Shown: positions 33,604 to 43,693, counted from the first letter of the stretch. The stretch is DNA of 64,000 nucleotides from a bacterium HR28 (GCA_002898255.1 BEIE01000001.1:1302001-1366000), one strand, 5' to 3'. Notes: generated by a model not told the origin, from the sequence alone. Numbers and translations are program-made.

Positions 33604-36387
33604 ATGGAGGAACAACGACGATTGTCCCGAAGCGGCCAAGTCGAGCGGCTTCGGGCAGAACCAATCGAGGGTCTGCGCAATGAAGTCAATCTCCTGGGGA
33701 CGTTGCTCGGAGACGTGCTTCGTGAGCAGGGCGGACCAAGACTCTACGAGATTGTTGAACGAGCGCGGCAAGAAACGATCATTGCTCGTACCACTGGGAA
33801 CGTTGCAGATCGTCTCCGAGCGCTTCTGGTGTGGATGGAGACTTTGTCTGACGAAGATATCTTTGGTCTCGTCCGCGCCTTCGGGATCTATTTCCACCTG
33901 ATTAACCTTGCAGAGCAGCATCATCGGGTGCGGACGCTACGGCAACGAGAGCGAAGTGAGCCGCCGCTGCATGAGTCGTTGGAAGCAGCGCTGTTGACGT
34001 TGCGAGAACGGCGCATTGAGCCTGAACGCGTCGCGCAGATTCTGGGTGAACTTTTGGTCTTTCCTGTCTTTACGGCACACCCGTCTGAGCCGCGTCGGCG
34101 AACCGTGTTACAGCGGCTCGCGGCACTCGCGCCACTGATCCAGCAGCTGGACGATGTACGTCTCGCGCCGCGCGAGCGTGAGTGGTTGCTGGACCGTATC
34201 CGGGAGGAGATCACGCTGCTCTGGCAGACGGCTGAGACCCGAGTGGCGCGGCCGACGCCGCTTGACGAGGTTCGGAGCAACATTGCAATCCTCACTGGCC
34301 CGGTCTACGAGGTAGTTCCGATTCTGCGTCGTGCCTTGCGACGCGCATTGGCGCGCTCGTACCCCGAGCTGCTGGAGCGTCGCTGGCCTTTGCCAATACG
34401 ACTCGGCACCTGGGTCGGCGGCGATCGTGACGGCAATCCGGCAGTCACTGCAGCGGTGACTGAAGCAACGGCGCGTCTGATGCGCGAGGCGATTCTGCGC
34501 CGGTATCGTGAGGAAGTGGTCGAACTCCGTCGGGCGCTGAGTATTTCGGCTAGGCTGCGATCGATCACACCGGAACTCACCGCACTCATTGAGCGCGAGC
34601 GAGAAGCACTCGGGTTGACCCCGGTGCGAGCCTGGGCTGACGAGCCGTACCGGCGAATCTTTGGCCTCATCGAGGAACGCTTGCGTCGAACAGAAGTGGG
34701 AGAGGAGGGAGGATATACCTCGCCGGAGGAGCTTCTGGAACACCTGCAAATTGTCGCGGATTCCTTGCGCCGCAACGGTGGAAAGCGGATCGCGGACGGA
34801 CGAGTGGAGGATCTGCTCGCTCGCGTCGAATTGTTTGGTTTCCATCTAGCCGAGTTGGAGATCCGACAAGATGCAGCACGGCATCGGGAAGCGCTCGCCG
34901 AGCTGTTTGGGCTTTCTGGGCAGGCGGGTTTCAGCGAGCGAAGTGCGGAGGAACGTCTCGCGCTGGTGCTGGCTCGACTCCGTGCCGAGCCGTTTGGTTT
35001 TCCACGCGGCGCGCTTTCCCCGGAGACACGTGAAGTGCTTGACACGTTCGATGCGGTAGCGCGGATCCAACGCTTCAATGGCGAATGTGCCTGTCATACG
35101 GTCATCGTGTCAATGACGGCCGAGCCGGCCGACGTTCTGGGGACGTTTGTGCTCGCGCGGGAGGCTGGGCTCTGTGGGGTGGACACTGACGGATGGCAGG
35201 CATGGTCACGGATTGATGTCGTGCCCCTCTTTGAGCAGATCGCGGAACTTGATCGCTGCCACAAGATTCTGGCACAGCTGCTCGACATTCCGGAGTATCG
35301 GGCGCTGGTTGCGTCCAGAGGTTCTGTCCAAGAAGTCATGGTCGGATATTCCGACAGCAACAAGGATGGTGGCTACGTTTCCTCGAACTGGCGAATCTAT
35401 CAAGCACAACAGCGCCTCGCAGAAGTTGCGGCGACATATAAGGTGCGCCTGCGAATTTTCCACGGGCGGGGCGGTGCGATTGGACGCGGTGGCGGCCCGA
35501 TGGGACGGGCGATCTGGGCGCGACCGGCGGCGGCGCGCACACCGCTCCTGAAGGTCACGGAGCAAGGCGAGGTGATCTTCGGACGGTATAACGATCCGGC
35601 GATTGCTCTCCGCCACTGGGAACAAATGATGCATGCACTTTTGGTCTCGAGTTCCGCCGAACACGAGCCCAATATTCCGCCAGAGTGGATCGAGTTGATG
35701 AACGCCTTGGCGGAGTGGTCGCAGCAGGCGTATGAGGAGCTCGTAAAAGTCAGTAACGTGTTTGTGTCATATTTTACGATGGCGACACCCTTTCCCGAAC
35801 TGGCCAGTCTCAACTTGGCGTCCCGCCCGGTTGCTCGGCGAACGGGGGCGCATGGGGTGATACAGTTCGCTGACCTTCGTGCTATCCCCTGGGTTTTCAG
35901 TTGGACCCAGACGCGTGTCAACCTTCCTGGTTGGTATGGCCTGGGAACAGCGCTCGAACGAGCGTTCGCGTGCGGGGCGCAGCAAACCCTACAAGCGATG
36001 TATCGGCGGTGGCCGTTCTTCGAGATGCTGGTTGATAACGCGCAAATCAGTTTGGCGACGGCTGAAATGGCAATCGCTGAGCTGTATGCGTCGCTGGCAA
36101 ATAACAACGCTGATGTCTTCACACGCATCCGGGACGAGCACAGCCGTACAGTGCGAATGGTGCTGGCGGTCACCGGTCAGCACGATCTCCTGGAGCGGTC
36201 GCCGATCCTCGCCCGGCTGGTCAAACTGCGCAACCCTTATGTTGACGTGCTCCATCTCTGCCAGATCGTGCTGCTGCGGCGCTACCGAAGGACAGAGCAG
36301 GAGTCTCCTGAACGGCGGGCTCGCCTGTTGGATGCGATCCATCACAGTATCAACGCGATTGCGGCAGGACTGCAGACGACCGGTTGA
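33604..36387 (+). CDS. ppc: Phosphoenolpyruvate carboxylase
   Basis: A 927-residue anaplerotic enzyme forming oxaloacetate from PEP and bicarbonate. Catalytic motifs: FTAHPSEPRRRT near residue 155, GTWVGGDRDGNP, VMVGYSDSNKDGGYVSSNW near 580, FHGRGGAIGRGGGP near 618 and IPWVFSWTQTR. Two small departures from consensus are visible: FTAHPSE instead of FTAHPTE, and the C-terminus reads LQTTG instead of the usual QNTG. ATG 33604 follows GAGGAGCGGG. It is divergent from coaX and its 3' end overlaps queG by 38 bp. Confidence 0.96.
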   Translation: MEEQRRLSRSGQVERLRAEPIEGLRNEVNLLGTLLGDVLREQGGPRLYEIVERARQETIIARTTGNVADRLRALLVWMETLSDEDIFGLVRAFGIYFHLINLAEQHHRVRTLRQRERSEPPLHESLEAALLTLRERRIEPERVAQILGELLVFPVFTAHPSEPRRRTVLQRLAALAPLIQQLDDVRLAPREREWLLDRIREEITLLWQTAETRVARPTPLDEVRSNIAILTGPVYEVVPILRRALRRALARSYPELLERRWPLPIRLGTWVGGDRDGNPAVTAAVTEATARLMREAILRRYREEVVELRRALSISARLRSITPELTALIEREREALGLTPVRAWADEPYRRIFGLIEERLRRTEVGEEGGYTSPEELLEHLQIVADSLRRNGGKRIADGRVEDLLARVELFGFHLAELEIRQDAARHREALAELFGLSGQAGFSERSAEERLALVLARLRAEPFGFPRGALSPETREVLDTFDAVARIQRFNGECACHTVIVSMTAEPADVLGTFVLAREAGLCGVDTDGWQAWSRIDVVPLFEQIAELDRCHKILAQLLDIPEYRALVASRGSVQEVMVGYSDSNKDGGYVSSNWRIYQAQQRLAEVAATYKVRLRIFHGRGGAIGRGGGPMGRAIWARPAAARTPLLKVTEQGEVIFGRYNDPAIALRHWEQMMHALLVSSSAEHEPNIPPEWIELMNALAEWSQQAYEELVKVSNVFVSYFTMATPFPELASLNLASRPVARRTGAHGVIQFADLRAIPWVFSWTQTRVNLPGWYGLGTALERAFACGAQQTLQAMYRRWPFFEMLVDNAQISLATAEMAIAELYASLANNNADVFTRIRDEHSRTVRMVLAVTGQHDLLERSPILARLVKLRNPYVDVLHLCQIVLLRRYRRTEQESPERRARLLDAIHHSINAIAAGLQTTG

Positions 36388-37528
36388 GTGGCTCCGGCGG
36401 CGAGATGAGTAGTCGCTCCAGCTCTTCGCGCGCCAGTGGATCTGTCTCGCGGTCACGAGCTCGCCGGAGCACTGGTTCGCTGAGGGCGAAGTCGATTCGT
36501 GCCATGGCCCAGGCGGCGTGGCTGCGCACGAGCGGTTGGTCATGACCGAGGAGAGCCTCTTCGAGAGTCTCCAAGTGGCGAGCGTCGCCGACGTTGCCGA
36601 GGGCCACGGTAGCATTCCGTGCGAGCCCCGCGCGTTTTGCCCGTAGAACCGGGCGTCCACGATAGATGCTCCGGAACTCCTCTTCGGTCATCCGGAGCAG
36701 CCATTCGAGTGATGGGTAGCAGTGCTCAAGCCGCTCAGGGCGGACGACGTCGTCGTCCGTGGGTTGCGCCGCAGCAGTGTACGGGCAGACTTCCTGGCAA
36801 ATATCGCACCCAAATACCCAATTGCCCATGAGCGGTCGTAGTTCCCAGGGAATCGGGCCCCGGTGTTCAATCGTCAAGTACGAGATGCAGCGAGGCGCAT
36901 AGAGCGCGTAAGGACCGACAAGTGCACCGGTGGGACAGGCGTCCAGACATCGGCGACACCGACCGCAGCGGGGGCGAAGTGGCTCATCGGGCTCTAGATC
37001 GATGTCGACCACAAGCTCAGCAAGCAGGACCCACGAGCCGTGATGTGGGACGATGACCAAGGTGTTCTTCCCCTGCCAGCCAAGTCCAGCGCGTACGGCG
37101 ACCTCGCGGTCGACGATCCGTGCGGTGTCCACGAGATAGCGGGCTTCGATCCGCCGCCCCAGTCGTGCTTCCAGGAGCTGATGGAGTCGTTGCAGCCGAT
37201 GACGAAGGACACGATGATAGTCGAGCCCCCATGCATATCGCGCGATGCGACCGCGTACGATGCCATCGTCGGGTGGCTGGATGTCAGGAAGCCAATAGGG
37301 AAGCCCAACACTGATAATGCTCCGTGCAGTGGGGTGGAGATTGCGCGGATCTGCGGCAACTTCGGCACGCTGCTCGTTGAACCACTCCATTCCCTGGAGA
37401 AATCCAGCGCGGATCCGTGCACGCAGCAGTTCGGCAAGGCCGGGAAACGGCTCAGCCGTGGTCACCGCGACCAGCGTGAGACCTGCCTCACGGGCAAGGG
37501 CACGAAGTTCGTCGCGTGTCAGGCGCAT
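36350..37528 (-). CDS. queG: Epoxyqueuosine reductase QueG
   Basis: A 392-residue cobalamin- and iron-sulfur-dependent enzyme for the last step of queuosine formation in tRNA. The N-terminal corrinoid domain contains GFLQGMEWFNEQR and RYAWGLDYHRVLR. Two [4Fe-4S] motifs are CGRCRRCLDACPTGAL and CDICQEVCPY. The C-terminus has HEAT-like repeats (ARNATVALGNVGD, VRSHAAWAMARID). It overlaps the upstream PfkB gene by 10 bp, indicating translational coupling, and overlaps the ppc 3' end. Confidence 0.95.
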   Translation of the reverse strand: MRLTRDELRALAREAGLTLVAVTTAEPFPGLAELLRARIRAGFLQGMEWFNEQRAEVAADPRNLHPTARSIISVGLPYWLPDIQPPDDGIVRGRIARYAWGLDYHRVLRHRLQRLHQLLEARLGRRIEARYLVDTARIVDREVAVRAGLGWQGKNTLVIVPHHGSWVLLAELVVDIDLEPDEPLRPRCGRCRRCLDACPTGALVGPYALYAPRCISYLTIEHRGPIPWELRPLMGNWVFGCDICQEVCPYTAAAQPTDDDVVRPERLEHCYPSLEWLLRMTEEEFRSIYRGRPVLRAKRAGLARNATVALGNVGDARHLETLEEALLGHDQPLVRSHAAWAMARIDFALSEPVLRRARDRETDPLAREELERLLISPPEPLNRSSAVLPQSR

Positions 37529-38478
37529 GATCGGGCCTCGCGTAAGAAGGCGGTGATTTCGTCACGAGTGGGGAGGGCGGCACGCGCTCCGACTGCGCGA
37601 GTGGCAAGCGCTCCCATAGCGTTGGCGAAGCGCCCGATCTCGGGGAGCGGCATCCGGAGGAGCAAACCGTAAACCACGCCAGCGGCGAACGCGTCTCCGG
37701 CCCCGGTTGAATCAACCGCAGCGACCTCGAAGGCCGGCACCCGCACGATCTCCCGTGTCGTCACAAGCACGGAGCCATGACGGCCGCGGCTTATTGCTGC
37801 GAGTCGTGTTGCGCCGAGTGGCATAGTCTCTTGAAGCCGCTCGAGCGTGGTATCGAGCTCGTCGAGGCCAAGAATTGCCCGGAGTTCGGCCTCGTTCCCG
37901 ACTAGGACATCGTGTTGCAGCGCAAGTCGCAGGCTGCGCTCGGGTGGAAGCTCGGCCAGGTGGGTCAGCGTACCAATAAGCCGCACACGGGGAGCGATGT
38001 GTGCCGGGAGATCGACGAGAAACTGACGGAGCTCGGCGTCATCGACATCGATGACCACGAGCGGTGCGCCGAAGATGCGGTCAAGCGGGAGAGGGTTGCC
38101 CATCCGCAGGCGCGCGCCGGGGAACTCAAGAATTGTTCGTTCAGGGCCCGGTGTCACCAGAATTGTGCAACGATCGGTCATGGCTCCTGCTGAGGGTGGT
38201 ACCAGGTGCACATCAAGACCCTCGTGCTGGAGCTCGCTCAAGAGCTGCCGTCCGAGAGCATCGTCTCCCACTGTTGTGACAAAGAGCGTTGGGACACCGA
38301 GACGGGCAAGCGCAACAGCGATGTTCGCTGCGGTGCCACCGCCAGCTTCAAACCGTGCGGTGACGGTTGCTCCAATACCTTCCTGGAGATGTCGGTCGAG
38401 CACAAGGAACTGGTCCCACGACGTGGGACCGAGGACGGCGACAGCAGGTTGCGGGCGGTTCGCCGTCCCGTTGCGCAC
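37519..38478 (-). CDS. PfkB-family carbohydrate kinase
   Basis: A 319-residue ribokinase-like enzyme. The substrate-binding region FEAGGGTAANIAVALARLG and the catalytic VDSTGAGDAFAAGVVYGL motif are complete; NEAELRAILG is the typical NxxE region. The sugar is unknown. GTG 38478 follows GAGGGG at 8 nt. It is between ispG and queG on the same strand with 18 bp to ispG, so an ispG-pfkB-queG operon is likely. Confidence 0.88.
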   Translation of the reverse strand: MRNGTANRPQPAVAVLGPTSWDQFLVLDRHLQEGIGATVTARFEAGGGTAANIAVALARLGVPTLFVTTVGDDALGRQLLSELQHEGLDVHLVPPSAGAMTDRCTILVTPGPERTILEFPGARLRMGNPLPLDRIFGAPLVVIDVDDAELRQFLVDLPAHIAPRVRLIGTLTHLAELPPERSLRLALQHDVLVGNEAELRAILGLDELDTTLERLQETMPLGATRLAAISRGRHGSVLVTTREIVRVPAFEVAAVDSTGAGDAFAAGVVYGLLLRMPLPEIGRFANAMGALATRAVGARAALPTRDEITAFLREARSCA

Positions 38479-38496
38479 TAGGAACCCCTCGTGATC

Positions 38497-39651
38497 TCAG
38501 TCCCCAACAATCGGGATACTGATTTGGCGTCGAGTATGCTGCTCCGCGCCGGATCGCCGCTCGGCGAGGATCTGCTCGATCTCCTCTTTCAATGCAGGGA
38601 CGATCTCGTGTTCCTCGACGCGGCGGACGATCTTCCCTTTACGGAAGATAACTCCTTTGCCACGTCCGGCTGCGACACCGACATCCGAATCCCGTGCCTC
38701 ACCTGGTCCGTTGACGACGCAGCCCATGACAGCGACCTTGATGGGTTCCTTAATCGTCCGCAGGTACTCGTCGATCTCGTTGGCCAACCGGAAGAGATCA
38801 ACTTCCACACGCCCACACGTTGGGCATGCGACGAGCGTCGCGCCGCGCTCGCGAAGCCCCAGGCTCTTCAAGATCTCATAGGCCACCCAAACTTCCTCGA
38901 CTGGATCGGTCGTCAGTGATACGCGGATGGTGTCGCCAATACCCTCTTGAAGCAGCGTGCCGATCCCTATCGCTGAGCGGATAGCACCAGCCTTGGGAGT
39001 GCCCGCCTCGGTCACACCGAGGTGCAGCGGATAGTCGTTCAGTTTCGCCATCCGTCGGTAGGCCTCGATCATAACAGGCACTTCAAATGCCTTAAGGGAA
39101 ATCACAATGTCTCCGAAGTCGAGGTCCTCCAGAATCTTCACATGGCTGAGTGCCGTGCGCACCATATGCTCGGCGATCAGCTCGGTCTGGGTTGCTCCCT
39201 GTGCTGCCATCTCATCAACGAACTCGCGGGTCATCGGCGGGAGCGAGCCGAAATTGACGCCGATGCGGATTGGGACACCCCTCTCCTTTGCCTTCTGGAC
39301 AACCTCACGGACTTCTTCCGGCTTGCGAATGTTGCCGGGATTCAGGCGCAGCTTATGCACGCCGGCCTCGAGTGCCTTGAGAGCGAGCGTGTGCTCGAAA
39401 TGGATATCCGCAACAACCGGGATCGGGGAGCGCGGGACAATCTCGGCCAGGGCAGCTGCTGCGACGCGATCCGGCACGGCAACGCGCACGATCTCACAGC
39501 CCGCATCCGCGAGCTCGTGAATCTGTCGGAGCGTAGCCTGCGGATCACGGGTATCGGTTGTAGTCATCGATTGGACGACGATCGGGGCATCGCCACCGAT
39601 CTGGACATCACCGACCCAGACTGGTCGAGTCTTGCGGCGCTGATAGGCCAT
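38497..39651 (-). CDS. ispG: 4-hydroxy-3-methylbut-2-enyl diphosphate synthase
   Basis: A 384-residue [4Fe-4S] enzyme of the MEP isoprenoid pathway. The TIM barrel starts with IVVQSMTTTDTRD and includes KLRLNPGNIRKPEEV and GVTEAGTPKAGAIRS. Cluster cysteines are in LVACPTCGRVEVD (about 276/279) and VMGCVVNGPGEARDSDVG (about 310), followed by the conserved Glu. ATG 39651 follows AGGAGGAG. It lies 93 bp downstream of rseP; that pairing (with dxr) is typical of bacterial isoprenoid clusters, although dxr itself is not here. Confidence 0.97.
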   Translation of the reverse strand: MAYQRRKTRPVWVGDVQIGGDAPIVVQSMTTTDTRDPQATLRQIHELADAGCEIVRVAVPDRVAAAALAEIVPRSPIPVVADIHFEHTLALKALEAGVHKLRLNPGNIRKPEEVREVVQKAKERGVPIRIGVNFGSLPPMTREFVDEMAAQGATQTELIAEHMVRTALSHVKILEDLDFGDIVISLKAFEVPVMIEAYRRMAKLNDYPLHLGVTEAGTPKAGAIRSAIGIGTLLQEGIGDTIRVSLTTDPVEEVWVAYEILKSLGLRERGATLVACPTCGRVEVDLFRLANEIDEYLRTIKEPIKVAVMGCVVNGPGEARDSDVGVAAGRGKGVIFRKGKIVRRVEEHEIVPALKEEIEQILAERRSGAEQHTRRQISIPIVGD

Positions 39652-39744
39652 CGTACTCAGTCTCCTCCTGACCTGGCGCTTGGAGCGCCCTGAGTCCTCT
39701 CGTATCAAGTGTGCACGATCCGCTTGTCGGGTGTCGATTGCGCC

Positions 39745-41061
39745 TCACCGGAGAAGCGACTCGCCACTGAGCAACCGGCCAATATCGACGAAGGCGACGA
39801 TGAACATGAGGGTCAACAAGATTGCGAAGCCGATGAGGTGAATCAGGCCTTCCTTCTCGGGTGGAATGCGGCGGCCACGAATCGCTTCAACCAGGACGAA
39901 GAACAAGCGCCCGCCGTCCAACGCGGGGAAGGGAACCAGGTTCAGGATTGCGAGGTTCACGGACAACAGTGCTGTGAGATGCCCCAGCGTCACCCAGGCT
40001 GGTTCGGGGCTTAGCTGGAGAATTTCCGATGTTAACTGGCCCATACCGATAGGGCCGGCGATGTCGGTGAGCGAGGCTTCGCCGCGGATGAGCATGAGAA
40101 GTCCCTGCACCATCTGCGCGACAAGCACAACAGTCTGGACAGCGCCATCAAGCGGAACACGCCACAGTGGAACGCGTGCCGTGACGAGTGTCGGGCGAAT
40201 CGTCATGCCAAGGTTGGGTGATTCCCCAGCTGAGGATGGAGGGACAGCGAGTTGGAGCGTCGTCATTTGCCCTTCTCGTTCGATGGTCAGTTCGATGGTT
40301 TTTCCGGCGTTTTGCTCCAGGAGAAGGAAGTAGATTGCTGCGTCTTCGATGGGATACGTGCCGATACGGACAAGGCGGTCTCCCGGCCGAATGCCCGCCA
40401 TCTCCGCGGGCGAGCCGGTTTGAACGGACTCGACCGTGAGCTCTGCTGCCGGCTCCATAAGAACGCGGATTCCCATGCGTCCTTGCCCGGGAGGGGGATT
40501 GTCACGTGGCACAACGGTTGTTTCGATTCGCTCTGTGCCGCGCAGGAGCGTCACGCGGAGCGGACGTCCAGCAGCCTGTTCCGTCCGTTCGACGAGTTGG
40601 TTCGCATCACGCACTGGCTGACCGTCGAGCGCAATAATGCGGTCTCCCGGTTGCCATCCGACTGCAGCGGCAGGGGAATCGGCAACAACCTCCGCGACGT
40701 ACAGATGGAACTGTGGCTGGCCACGGAAGCCGACAAGGAGCATCATGACGAGGAAGGCGAGAAGAAGGTTCATCAATGCACCGGCGCCAAAGAAGATGGC
40801 ACGTTGCCAGCGTGGTTTGTTTTGGAGGCTGTCTGGTTCATCGGCTCGGCTGTCTTCGCCGACGACACGGACGAATCCGCCAAGCGGGATAGCGTTGAAG
40901 GAATAGAGCACCCCACCTCGGCGAATACCGAAGAGACGTGGCGGGAGACCGATGCCGAACTCGAGGACACGAATTCCAAAGAGTCGGGCGGCGAGGAAGT
41001 GGCCGAGTTCATGAACCAGGATGAGAACGGCGAGGATAGGGACAATGTACAGCGCTTGCAT
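39745..41061 (-). CDS. rseP: Site-2 protease RseP/MmpA (peptidase M50)
   Basis: A 438-residue intramembrane zinc metalloprotease. HELGHF at residues 17-22 supplies zinc ligands and the catalytic Glu, and NLVPFPALDGGRLFF near the C-terminus supplies the third ligand. Two PDZ domains lie between the second and third TM segments (VVADSPAAAVGWQPGDRI and QTGSPAEMAGIRPGDRLV). Such proteases cleave anti-sigma factors or signal-peptide remnants in the membrane. ATG 41061 is the conserved start. An ECF/anti-sigma pair lies 6 kb away but is not necessarily its substrate. Confidence 0.95.
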   Translation of the reverse strand: MQALYIVPILAVLILVHELGHFLAARLFGIRVLEFGIGLPPRLFGIRRGGVLYSFNAIPLGGFVRVVGEDSRADEPDSLQNKPRWQRAIFFGAGALMNLLLAFLVMMLLVGFRGQPQFHLYVAEVVADSPAAAVGWQPGDRIIALDGQPVRDANQLVERTEQAAGRPLRVTLLRGTERIETTVVPRDNPPPGQGRMGIRVLMEPAAELTVESVQTGSPAEMAGIRPGDRLVRIGTYPIEDAAIYFLLLEQNAGKTIELTIEREGQMTTLQLAVPPSSAGESPNLGMTIRPTLVTARVPLWRVPLDGAVQTVVLVAQMVQGLLMLIRGEASLTDIAGPIGMGQLTSEILQLSPEPAWVTLGHLTALLSVNLAILNLVPFPALDGGRLFFVLVEAIRGRRIPPEKEGLIHLIGFAILLTLMFIVAFVDIGRLLSGESLLR

Positions 41062-41496
41062 CGTTGCTCGCTTTCTCGAGCCGGGAATCCCGGCCTGACC
41101 GACTAACTGTAACGAGCCACCGTGTCCCTCGTCAAACTGAAACGTATCGATCACTCGGCTCTGTAGACATGAACGGTCGAACGCGGGGTAGGCATGGTTG
41201 CGGCGTGTCGTTCAGTTCGCTGAACACTCGCCGCCAGAGAGTGGCCTAGCGTTCCTACCGCGGAAATGCCGGTTGTGCATTGACCAGATGGAGACGTGGC
41301 GGCCAGGGGTGGCGTCTCGCCTGATCGCTGCGAAAGAGCCGGTATCGGGCGCGGTGTGGTTCGTGATCTGATCACCTGTGCAGCTCGTCTTGTGGACGAG
41401 AAGGGTCTTCGGCGACAATAAGCGCCGTCCTGCCGGAAGGTGCGGCATGGGACGGCAGGGCGGCGTGAACGGCATGGATGGATGGGAGGTTTCACT
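41062..41496. other. Divergent leader region between rseP and ald with a strong hairpin
   Basis: About 435 bp. A 12-bp stem CGCCGTCCTGCC/GGCAGGGCGGCG (41423-41465 region, one wobble) lies about 30 nt before the ald start. It has no T-run and does not match a riboswitch class that I recognise. No gene was seen. Confidence 0.5.
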
Positions 41497-42609
41497 TTGA
41501 TCATCGGAATTCCCCGCGAGATCAAGCCGCGTGAGTACCGAGTTGCCCAACCCCCGCATGGTGTGCGCGAGCTCGTCCGACATGGGCACACTGTGCTCGT
41601 CGAACGCGGTGCTGGTGTTGGGAGCGGTTTCGACGACGCAGCCTATGTCGCTGCAGGAGCGACGCTGGTAGACGATGCGGCAACGGTGTGGTCGGAGTCG
41701 GAGCTTGTTGTCAAGGTGAAAGAGCCGATTGAGGCCGAATATCCTTTCCTCCGCCCAGGCCTCATACTCTTCACGTTTCTGCATCTTGCCGCCAACGAAG
41801 CGTTGACGCGAGTTCTTATAGAACGAGAAGTAACGGCAATCGCTTATGAGACGGTACAGTTACCTGATGGATCGCTGCCCTTGCTGGCACCGATGAGCGA
41901 GGTCGCGGGGCGTTTGGCCGTCCAGGTTGGAGCCTATTATTTGATGGAGCCCTATGGAGGCTCTGGAGTACTCTTAGGCGGTGTTGCAGGCGTCGCGCCA
42001 GGACGAGTGGTCATTCTGGGTGGGGGAACCGTTGGGACGAATGCGGCGCAAGTGGCTCTTGGGCTCGGCGCGGATGTCGTTCTGTTCGACATCAACATCG
42101 AGCGTTTACGGTATCTGGAGCAGATCCTGCACGGTCGTTTTCAGACACGCATGTCGAGTGAACAAGTGATCGCCGAGACGGTCCGCGGAGCGGATCTCGT
42201 GATTGGGGCCGTCTTGATTCCAGGAGCGCGAGCGCCCAAACTGATCACCCGTGAGATGGTGGCGGCGATGCGCCGTGGAAGCGTCATCGTGGATGTGTCG
42301 ATCGACCAAGGTGGTTGTGTGGAGACAGCGCGACCGACGACACATGACGCACCTGTCTACGAGGTTGACGGGATACTGCACTACATGGTGACCAACATGC
42401 CCGGGGCTGTGCCGCGGACAAGTACGCTCGCGCTCAGTAATGTGACCTTGCGCTACTTGCTGAAGCTGGCAGATCTTGGGTTCACTGCTGCCGTCAAGCG
42501 CGACCCAGCGTTGGCGAAAGGCGTTAATGTGTTTAGAGGAAGGATCACGCATCCTTCCGTGGCTGAGGCGTTGGGCTTACCGTTCGTGCCGCTCGAACAG
42601 TTGCTCTAG
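41497..42609 (+). CDS. ald: Alanine dehydrogenase
   Basis: A 370-residue NAD-dependent enzyme interconverting L-alanine and pyruvate/ammonia. The N-terminus IIGIPREIKPREYRVA, the substrate residues in KVKEPIEAEYPFLRPG, the YETVQ stretch, the Rossmann motif VVILGGGTVGTNAA near residue 170 and SIDQGGCVETARPTTH are diagnostic. TTG 41497 follows GGGAGGT and matches the family start; longer starts lack a site. Pyridine nucleotide transhydrogenase alpha was considered, but length and motifs favour Ald. Confidence 0.95.
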   Translation: MIIGIPREIKPREYRVAQPPHGVRELVRHGHTVLVERGAGVGSGFDDAAYVAAGATLVDDAATVWSESELVVKVKEPIEAEYPFLRPGLILFTFLHLAANEALTRVLIEREVTAIAYETVQLPDGSLPLLAPMSEVAGRLAVQVGAYYLMEPYGGSGVLLGGVAGVAPGRVVILGGGTVGTNAAQVALGLGADVVLFDINIERLRYLEQILHGRFQTRMSSEQVIAETVRGADLVIGAVLIPGARAPKLITREMVAAMRRGSVIVDVSIDQGGCVETARPTTHDAPVYEVDGILHYMVTNMPGAVPRTSTLALSNVTLRYLLKLADLGFTAAVKRDPALAKGVNVFRGRITHPSVAEALGLPFVPLEQLL

Positions 42610-42672
42610 GTGGCACGAAGGTAAGGTATCGTGTTTTTCGGTCGTGCATGCGGGAGAGTGGAGGCAGGACTG

Positions 42673-43617
42673 ATGCAGACCGCGATTGAACAGTTCCTCG
42701 CTGGATTGGTGCGTGAGCGAGGACTCTCGCCGAATACCGTGGCAGCTTATCGCAACGACCTGGAGCAGTTCGCTACCTTTCTCCAGGAGCGAGAAGGCAT
42801 CCGAGAGTGGAGCGCGTTGAGAAGCGAGCACTTGAGCGCATTTCTGAACTATCTGAGAGAACGCCAGTACGCGGATACAACGGCAGCGCGGAAGCTTGCA
42901 GCGATCAAGTCGTTCTGTCAGTATCTCGTGCGGAGCAGCTCTCTCCACGAGAATCCGGCTGACGGCTTACCGGCACCGCGGGCCGGTCGCTTCACGCCTC
43001 ATGCGATTAGTCCCCATGAGATCCAGCAGTTGATCCAAGCGGCTTCAGCTGATCGTTCCCCCGAAGGTTTGCGGGACCGGGCGATGCTCGTCACCCTGGC
43101 GACGACTGGTCTGCGCGTGAGTGAACTGACCGCGTTGGACTTGTCGGATGTCGACTTGAACCATGGAGAGCTCGTTGTCCGCCGGCCGAACGGTCGCGAG
43201 CGGCGCGTTCCGCTGGTGCGCGATGCGATTGACGCGCTCCGTGATTACCTCGAGTATGGCCGCCCAGTCTTTGGACCACCCAAAACAGAACAGGCCCTCT
43301 TTCTCAATCATCGTGGCACACGCTTGACGCGACAGGGCTTCTGGTTGATCTTGAAAGGCTACGCCGATGCCGTGGGTTTGCCAGAGGTGACCCCACACAC
43401 CTTACGGCATTCCTTTGCTGTCCAGGCGCTCGCGAACGGTTGGGAGCTCCGCGACGTGCAGCGGATTCTTGGGCATGTGAGCCCGGCCACGACTCTGGTC
43501 TATCGCCGGCTTGTCGAACGAGTACTGCAGAGCGATGGGCGGGTTCCGGCAGGGCCGGAGTGCTACCATCAAGAGGTGAAGATGGGGGCAGCTATGAGCC
43601 CTGTCGGTGACGCCTGA
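42673..43617 (+). CDS. Tyrosine recombinase, XerC/XerD type
   Basis: A 314-residue site-specific recombinase. The SAM-like N-terminal domain includes [17 protein letters not shown]. Catalytic residues are Arg in [14 protein letters not shown], His/Arg in [14 protein letters not shown], His in [10 protein letters not shown] and the nucleophile Tyr in TLVYRRL near residue 277. It is probably the chromosome-dimer resolution enzyme acting at dif, since it sits in a core region with no mobile element, but XerC and XerD cannot be distinguished. ATG 42673 follows GGAGGCAGG. Confidence 0.9.
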   Translation: MQTAIEQFLAGLVRERGLSPNTVAAYRNDLEQFATFLQEREGIREWSALRSEHLSAFLNYLRERQYADTTAARKLAAIKSFCQYLVRSSSLHENPADGLPAPRAGRFTPHAISPHEIQQLIQAASADRSPEGLRDRAMLVTLATTGLRVSELTALDLSDVDLNHGELVVRRPNGRERRVPLVRDAIDALRDYLEYGRPVFGPPKTEQALFLNHRGTRLTRQGFWLILKGYADAVGLPEVTPHTLRHSFAVQALANGWELRDVQRILGHVSPATTLVYRRLVERVLQSDGRVPAGPECYHQEVKMGAAMSPVGDA

Positions 43618-43638
43618 GACGGCACGTCCGAGCCAGGG

Positions 43639-43665
43639 CAGCCCCTCGTCGCGGACGAGGGGCTG
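43639..43665 (+). terminator. GC-rich hairpin between xer and glyS
   Basis: Perfect 12-bp stem CAGCCCCTCGTC/GACGAGGGGCTG with a 3-nt loop. No T-run follows, so it is either a weak terminator or a leader element located about 30 nt before the glyS start. Confidence 0.5.
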
Positions 43666-43693
43666 TGCGTGTCTGCGAGAGAGGATCGACGCG

